This document shows, one piece after another, positions 8,039 to 9,235 of a stretch of 9,235 bases of DNA. Source of the stretch: Clostridiales bacterium (GTDB taxonomy: Bacteria; Bacillota; Clostridia; Christensenellales; CAG-138); NCBI GenBank assembly GCA_004554165.1, contig SFNQ01000044.1, positions 1-9,235 on the forward strand. Direction: 5' to 3'. Within the stretch, counting starts at the first letter, position 1, and the number at the start of each line of letters is the position of its first letter. The position numbers were made by a program, and so were the translations under genes. The notes beneath the pieces were generated by a model. It did no database searches. It was not told the DNA's origin and saw only the letters and a list, made by a program, of their open reading frames with translations.

Positions 8039-8068
8039 CTTATCTGCAAAACATTTGCAAGCTGTCAA
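8039..8068 (-). promoter_or_regulatory. Possible weaker second promoter within the leader
   Basis: TTGACA (8063-8068) is followed after 18 bp by GATAAG (8039-8044), matching four of six -10 positions. It would start RNA near 8032, close to the 22-codon ORF, giving a leader of only about 85 nt. The spacer holds the TGCAAA/TTTGCA hairpin. Confidence 0.3.
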
Positions 8069-8190
8069 TTCGCAGTCCTGCTGAGAGCAAGCCGCCTGGT
8101 CTCTGGCTTGGCATGCAGTCTAATCAACACGTTATCTTAATTTTCAACAAATTGGTCCAATGGCTTTGCGGCTTAGAGGAATACCTCTTT

Positions 8191-8211
8191 TTATTTCATG
8201 AAAGAACTCCT
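8191..8211 (-). other. Three-codon leader ORF with perfect Shine-Dalgarno
   Basis: AGGAG at 8207-8211, a 7-nt spacer, then ATG-AAA-TAA at 8199-8191. The start codon is in the middle of the 10-bp palindrome TTTCATGAAA. The stop is followed by the AGAGG-TATT-CCTCT hairpin. It could be a regulatory minimal ORF or the relic of a gene start. Confidence 0.35.
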
Positions 8212-8401
8212 GAATCGTATGGAACTGTGCGATAGACTTCCTTTGGCAACCTACTGTTTTACTGCCTAAAGAATTTCCGAGCCTTAATACTGTTAATCGA
8301 AACGAAATTTCATGTAATGATGGGTGTACAGTTAATTTGGTGTTTCCGCGAGTTACTCATGGTTGCTACGGCACGATGCCGCAATTTCTCTTCTCAATTT
8401 A

Positions 8402-8429
8402 ATTATAACATAACGATCGGTACTGTCAA
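8402..8429 (-). promoter_or_regulatory. Strong promoter for the YD-repeat gene
   Basis: On the minus strand, TTGACA (8424-8429) and TATAAT (8402-8407) are both perfect and separated by 16 bp; a TG one base before the -10 box makes it an extended -10 promoter. Transcription should start near 8395, about 447 nt before the start codon. A 5-bp inverted repeat, ACTGT-2-ACAGT (8422-8433), covers the -35 box and could be an operator. Confidence 0.85.
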
Positions 8430-8459
8430 CAGTTAATGCGCAAATTGGTTTTACGGTTC

Positions 8460-8475
8460 TGTGTAGGATTACACA
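8460..8475. repeat. Short perfect hairpin upstream of the YD-repeat promoter
   Basis: TGTGTA-GGAT-TACACA forms a 6-bp stem with a 4-nt loop, 31 bp upstream of the -35 box. It may be a regulator site or chance. The remaining sequence between 8430 and 8523 shows no gene. Confidence 0.3.
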
Positions 8476-8503
8476 TCCTGGACAGAGGGGGAAGAAAAAG
8501 GGA

Positions 8504-8574
8504 GAAGGATTTGCACAGATCGGTTATGGCAGGTTTATCAGAAAACAAAGACTGAAAGGAAGTGCAAATCCCTC
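8504..8574. repeat. 13-bp inverted repeat around the end of the small ORF
   Basis: GAAGGATTTGCAC (8504-8516) faces GTGCAAATCCCTC (8562-8574): the inner ten pairs are perfect and there is one mismatch in 13. The 45-nt interval contains the stop codon of the small ORF. On the minus strand the second arm is followed within five bases by TTTTT, so it might act as a loose terminator. It could also be the ends of a very small mobile remnant. Confidence 0.55.
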
Positions 8575-8769
8575 GTGGCAACTGTAACACAAAACATGAA
8601 GTACAGGCAAGGCGATATGATATTCATAATACTCACCACTGCATTTAACCATATCTTCATAATTTTCACGTGCCTCTGGAATGACAACATCGTCTATCGA
8701 GATGCTGTCATCTAAACTATATATTGAATAATAATTTAATATTTCTTTTTTACTGATTTCAAATTTCAT
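8524..8769 (-). CDS. Small hypothetical protein, 81 residues
   Basis: I do not recognise this protein. The best start is ATG 8769, with AGAGGTG at 8780-8786 ten bases upstream. A longer frame begins at TTG 8829, but that lies inside the tRNA terminator, so I reject it. The first 55 residues are acidic and rich in Ile, Tyr, Ser and Lys, with AT-rich codons unlike the neighbouring giant gene. The C-terminal part turns hydrophobic with three cysteines and ends inside an inverted repeat (8504-8574), so the original C-terminus may be lost. Immunity genes of RHS toxins normally follow the toxin gene; this ORF precedes it, so that role is not supported. It could be a real small gene or a transferred remnant beside the tRNAs. 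Confidence 0.45.
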   Translation of the reverse strand: MKFEISKKEILNYYSIYSLDDSISIDDVVIPEARENYEDMVKCSGEYYEYHIALPVLHVLCYSCHEGFALPFSLCFLINLP

Positions 8770-8812
8770 TATCCAGAAGCACCTCTTTTTATTATTTATT
8801 ATGTCACCGTAA

Positions 8813-8857
8813 TAAGAAAAACCTGCCAAAAGAGCAACTTCTGCTTTTTCGACAGGC
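8813..8857 (-). terminator. Rho-independent terminator of the tRNA-Ser pair
   Basis: CCTGTC plus GAAAAAGCA pairs with TGCTCTTTT plus GGCAGG across a 5-nt loop (GAAGT): about 15 pairs with one mismatch and two G-U wobbles, followed by TTTTTCTT. It begins 9 nt after the CCA end of tRNA-Ser(GCU). Confidence 0.85.
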
Positions 8858-8865
8858 TTCTACAC

Positions 8866-8958
8866 TGGCGGAGAAGGTGGGATTTGAACCCACGCACCGG
8901 TTACCCCAGTCTACTCCCTTAGCAGGGGAGCCCCTTATAGCCACTTGGGTACTTCTCC
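8866..8958 (-). tRNA. tRNA-Ser (anticodon GCU)
   Basis: The 93-nt gene folds fully: acceptor GGAGAAG/CTTCTCC, discriminator G and encoded CCA; D arm CCC...GGG; anticodon stem CTCCC/GGGAG with loop CTGCTAA giving anticodon GCT; a long variable arm typical of serine tRNAs; T arm GTGGG-TTCAAAT-CCCAC. It reads AGC and AGU codons. It is co-transcribed behind tRNA-Ser(UGA), 16 bp away. Confidence 0.97.
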
Positions 8959-8974
8959 AATGGGAAAAACATGC

Positions 8975-9063
8975 TGGCGGAGAGAGAGGGATTCGAACCC
9001 CCGGTGCCTCTCAGCATCACCGGTTTTCAAGACCGGCTCCATAAACCACTCGGACATCTCTCC
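8975..9063 (-). tRNA. tRNA-Ser (anticodon UGA)
   Basis: The 89-nt gene folds fully: acceptor GGAGAGA/TCTCTCC, discriminator G and encoded CCA; anticodon stem CCGGT/ACCGG with loop CTTGAAA giving anticodon TGA; long variable arm; T arm GGGGG-TTCGAAT-CCCTC with one G-U pair. It reads UCA and related UCN codons. It is the first gene of the tRNA unit. Confidence 0.97.
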
Positions 9064-9080
9064 ATAAAAGCACCTTGTAA

Positions 9081-9109
9081 AGTATAGCAGAGTCCTTCGC
9101 CTCTGTCAA
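9081..9109 (-). promoter_or_regulatory. Promoter of the tRNA-Ser pair
   Basis: TTGACA (9104-9109), a 17-bp spacer and TATACT (9081-9086) on the minus strand, a near-perfect housekeeping promoter. RNA should start about 11 nt before the mature 5' end of tRNA-Ser(UGA). An AT-rich stretch (9118-9127) just upstream could act as an UP element. Confidence 0.88.
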
Positions 9110-9130
9110 CCGCCCTCAATTTAAAAACGG

Positions 9131-9147
9131 TGTACGAGTTGTACGAG
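9131..9147. repeat. Short direct repeat TGTACGAG x2
   Basis: TGTACGAG occurs at 9131-9138 and 9140-9147, a 9-bp period, just upstream of the tRNA promoter. It is very short and may be chance. Confidence 0.25.
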
Positions 9148-9208
9148 CGTCAAACATAGGTTACACTTTTGGATGCTTGCACGAAGGCCTGGGAAAGCGG
9201 TTTGGGTG

Positions 9209-9234
9209 CGCTGCGGGGGCCAGCCCCCGCAGCG
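9209..9234. repeat. Perfect 12-bp GC-rich inverted repeat at the right edge
   Basis: CGCTGCGGGGGC and GCCCCCGCAGCG are separated only by CA. The stem is very stable. No U-run follows on the minus strand; the plus-strand side is outside the window. It may be a terminator of a neighbouring unit or an intergenic repeat. No coding frame is evident between 9110 and 9235. Confidence 0.7.
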
Positions 9235-9235
9235 G

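Larger units (their letters stand above)
7949..8395 (-). promoter_or_regulatory. Long structured 5' leader of the YD-repeat mRNA
   Basis: The 447 nt between the predicted transcription start and the ATG hold no full-size gene. Local hairpins in RNA order: 8363-8384 (CGGCA/TGCCG plus TTG/CAA); 8284-8335 (TTAACTGT pairing with ACAG-ta-TTAA); 8175-8188 (AGAGG-TATT-CCTCT); 8088-8110 (CAAGCC/GGCTTG, 11-nt loop); 8045-8059 (TGCAAA/TTTGCA, 3-nt loop); 7961-7985 (GGTTT/AAACC with outer GTTT/AAAC), which touches the ribosome binding site. I see no intrinsic terminator and no riboswitch class I can name. A regulatory role is an inference from length and structure. Confidence 0.5.

Noticed and set aside
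8150..8350. Cyclic-di-GMP riboswitch-like words (CGCGGAAACA near 8345 and GCAAAGCC near 8165)
   Set aside because: Each is only an isolated short match to class II or class I. The other conserved parts and the required stem order are missing.
8284..8360. Short leader ORFs of 16 and 6 codons overlapping by ATGA
   Set aside because: Neither has a ribosome binding site (GCAACC before the first), so chance is the simplest explanation.
8524..8769. Small ORF as immunity gene of the YD-repeat protein
   Set aside because: It lies upstream, not downstream of the toxin-encoding end, has its own terminator-like surroundings, and matches no immunity family I know.
8770..8829. Extended N-terminus (TTG 8829) of the small ORF
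   Set aside because: The TTG lies inside the stem of the tRNA terminator and has no ribosome binding site, whereas ATG 8769 follows AGAGGTG.
8866..9063. Attachment-site duplication at the tRNA-Ser genes
   Set aside because: Both tRNAs are complete and I found no second copy of a tRNA 3' end or an integrase in the window.

Overview
The window looks like chromosomal DNA from a Gram-positive Firmicute, most likely a Clostridia-type gut or anaerobe lineage with GC-rich genes. The reasons are near-consensus sigma-A-type promoters, strong GAGG-type ribosome binding sites, CCA-encoding tRNA genes, and a secreted YD-repeat protein with a DNRLRE-type N-terminal region, an architecture known from Gram-positive WapA-like proteins. 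The lineage is an inference; nothing in the window names a species. Everything I can call as a gene is on the minus strand.

Reading in transcription order (right to left): the right edge (about 9110-9235) holds no gene, only a perfect 12-bp inverted repeat and a short direct repeat. A consensus promoter (TTGACA-17-TATACT, 9081-9109) then drives two tandem serine tRNAs, tRNA-Ser(UGA) and tRNA-Ser(GCU), which end at a strong Rho-independent terminator (8813-8857). Next is a small AT-rich ORF of 81 codons (8524-8769) of unknown function, whose 3' end lies inside a 13-bp inverted repeat.

About 90 bp further on is a consensus extended -10 promoter (TTGACA-16-TATAAT with TG, 8402-8429). It should start an RNA with an unusually long leader of about 450 nt. 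The leader contains several hairpins, a three-codon ORF (AUG-AAA-UAA) behind a perfect AGGAG, and a 22-codon ORF ending two bases before the ribosome binding site of the main gene.

The rest of the window (7948 down to 1) is one uninterrupted reading frame of at least 2,649 codons that runs off the left edge. It encodes a giant exported YD-repeat/RHS protein: signal peptide, unknown N-terminal domain, Big_4-like domain, Pro/Glu/Thr-rich linker with TPEATV repeats, DNRLRE-type region, FN3 and Ig-like modules, a DUF6531-type entry to the RHS shell, then 32 YD units of 21 residues. The end of the RHS shell, any C-terminal polymorphic toxin and any immunity gene would lie left of position 1 and cannot be seen. 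The points most worth a second look are the long structured leader with its miniature ORFs and the unidentified C-terminus of the YD-repeat protein.
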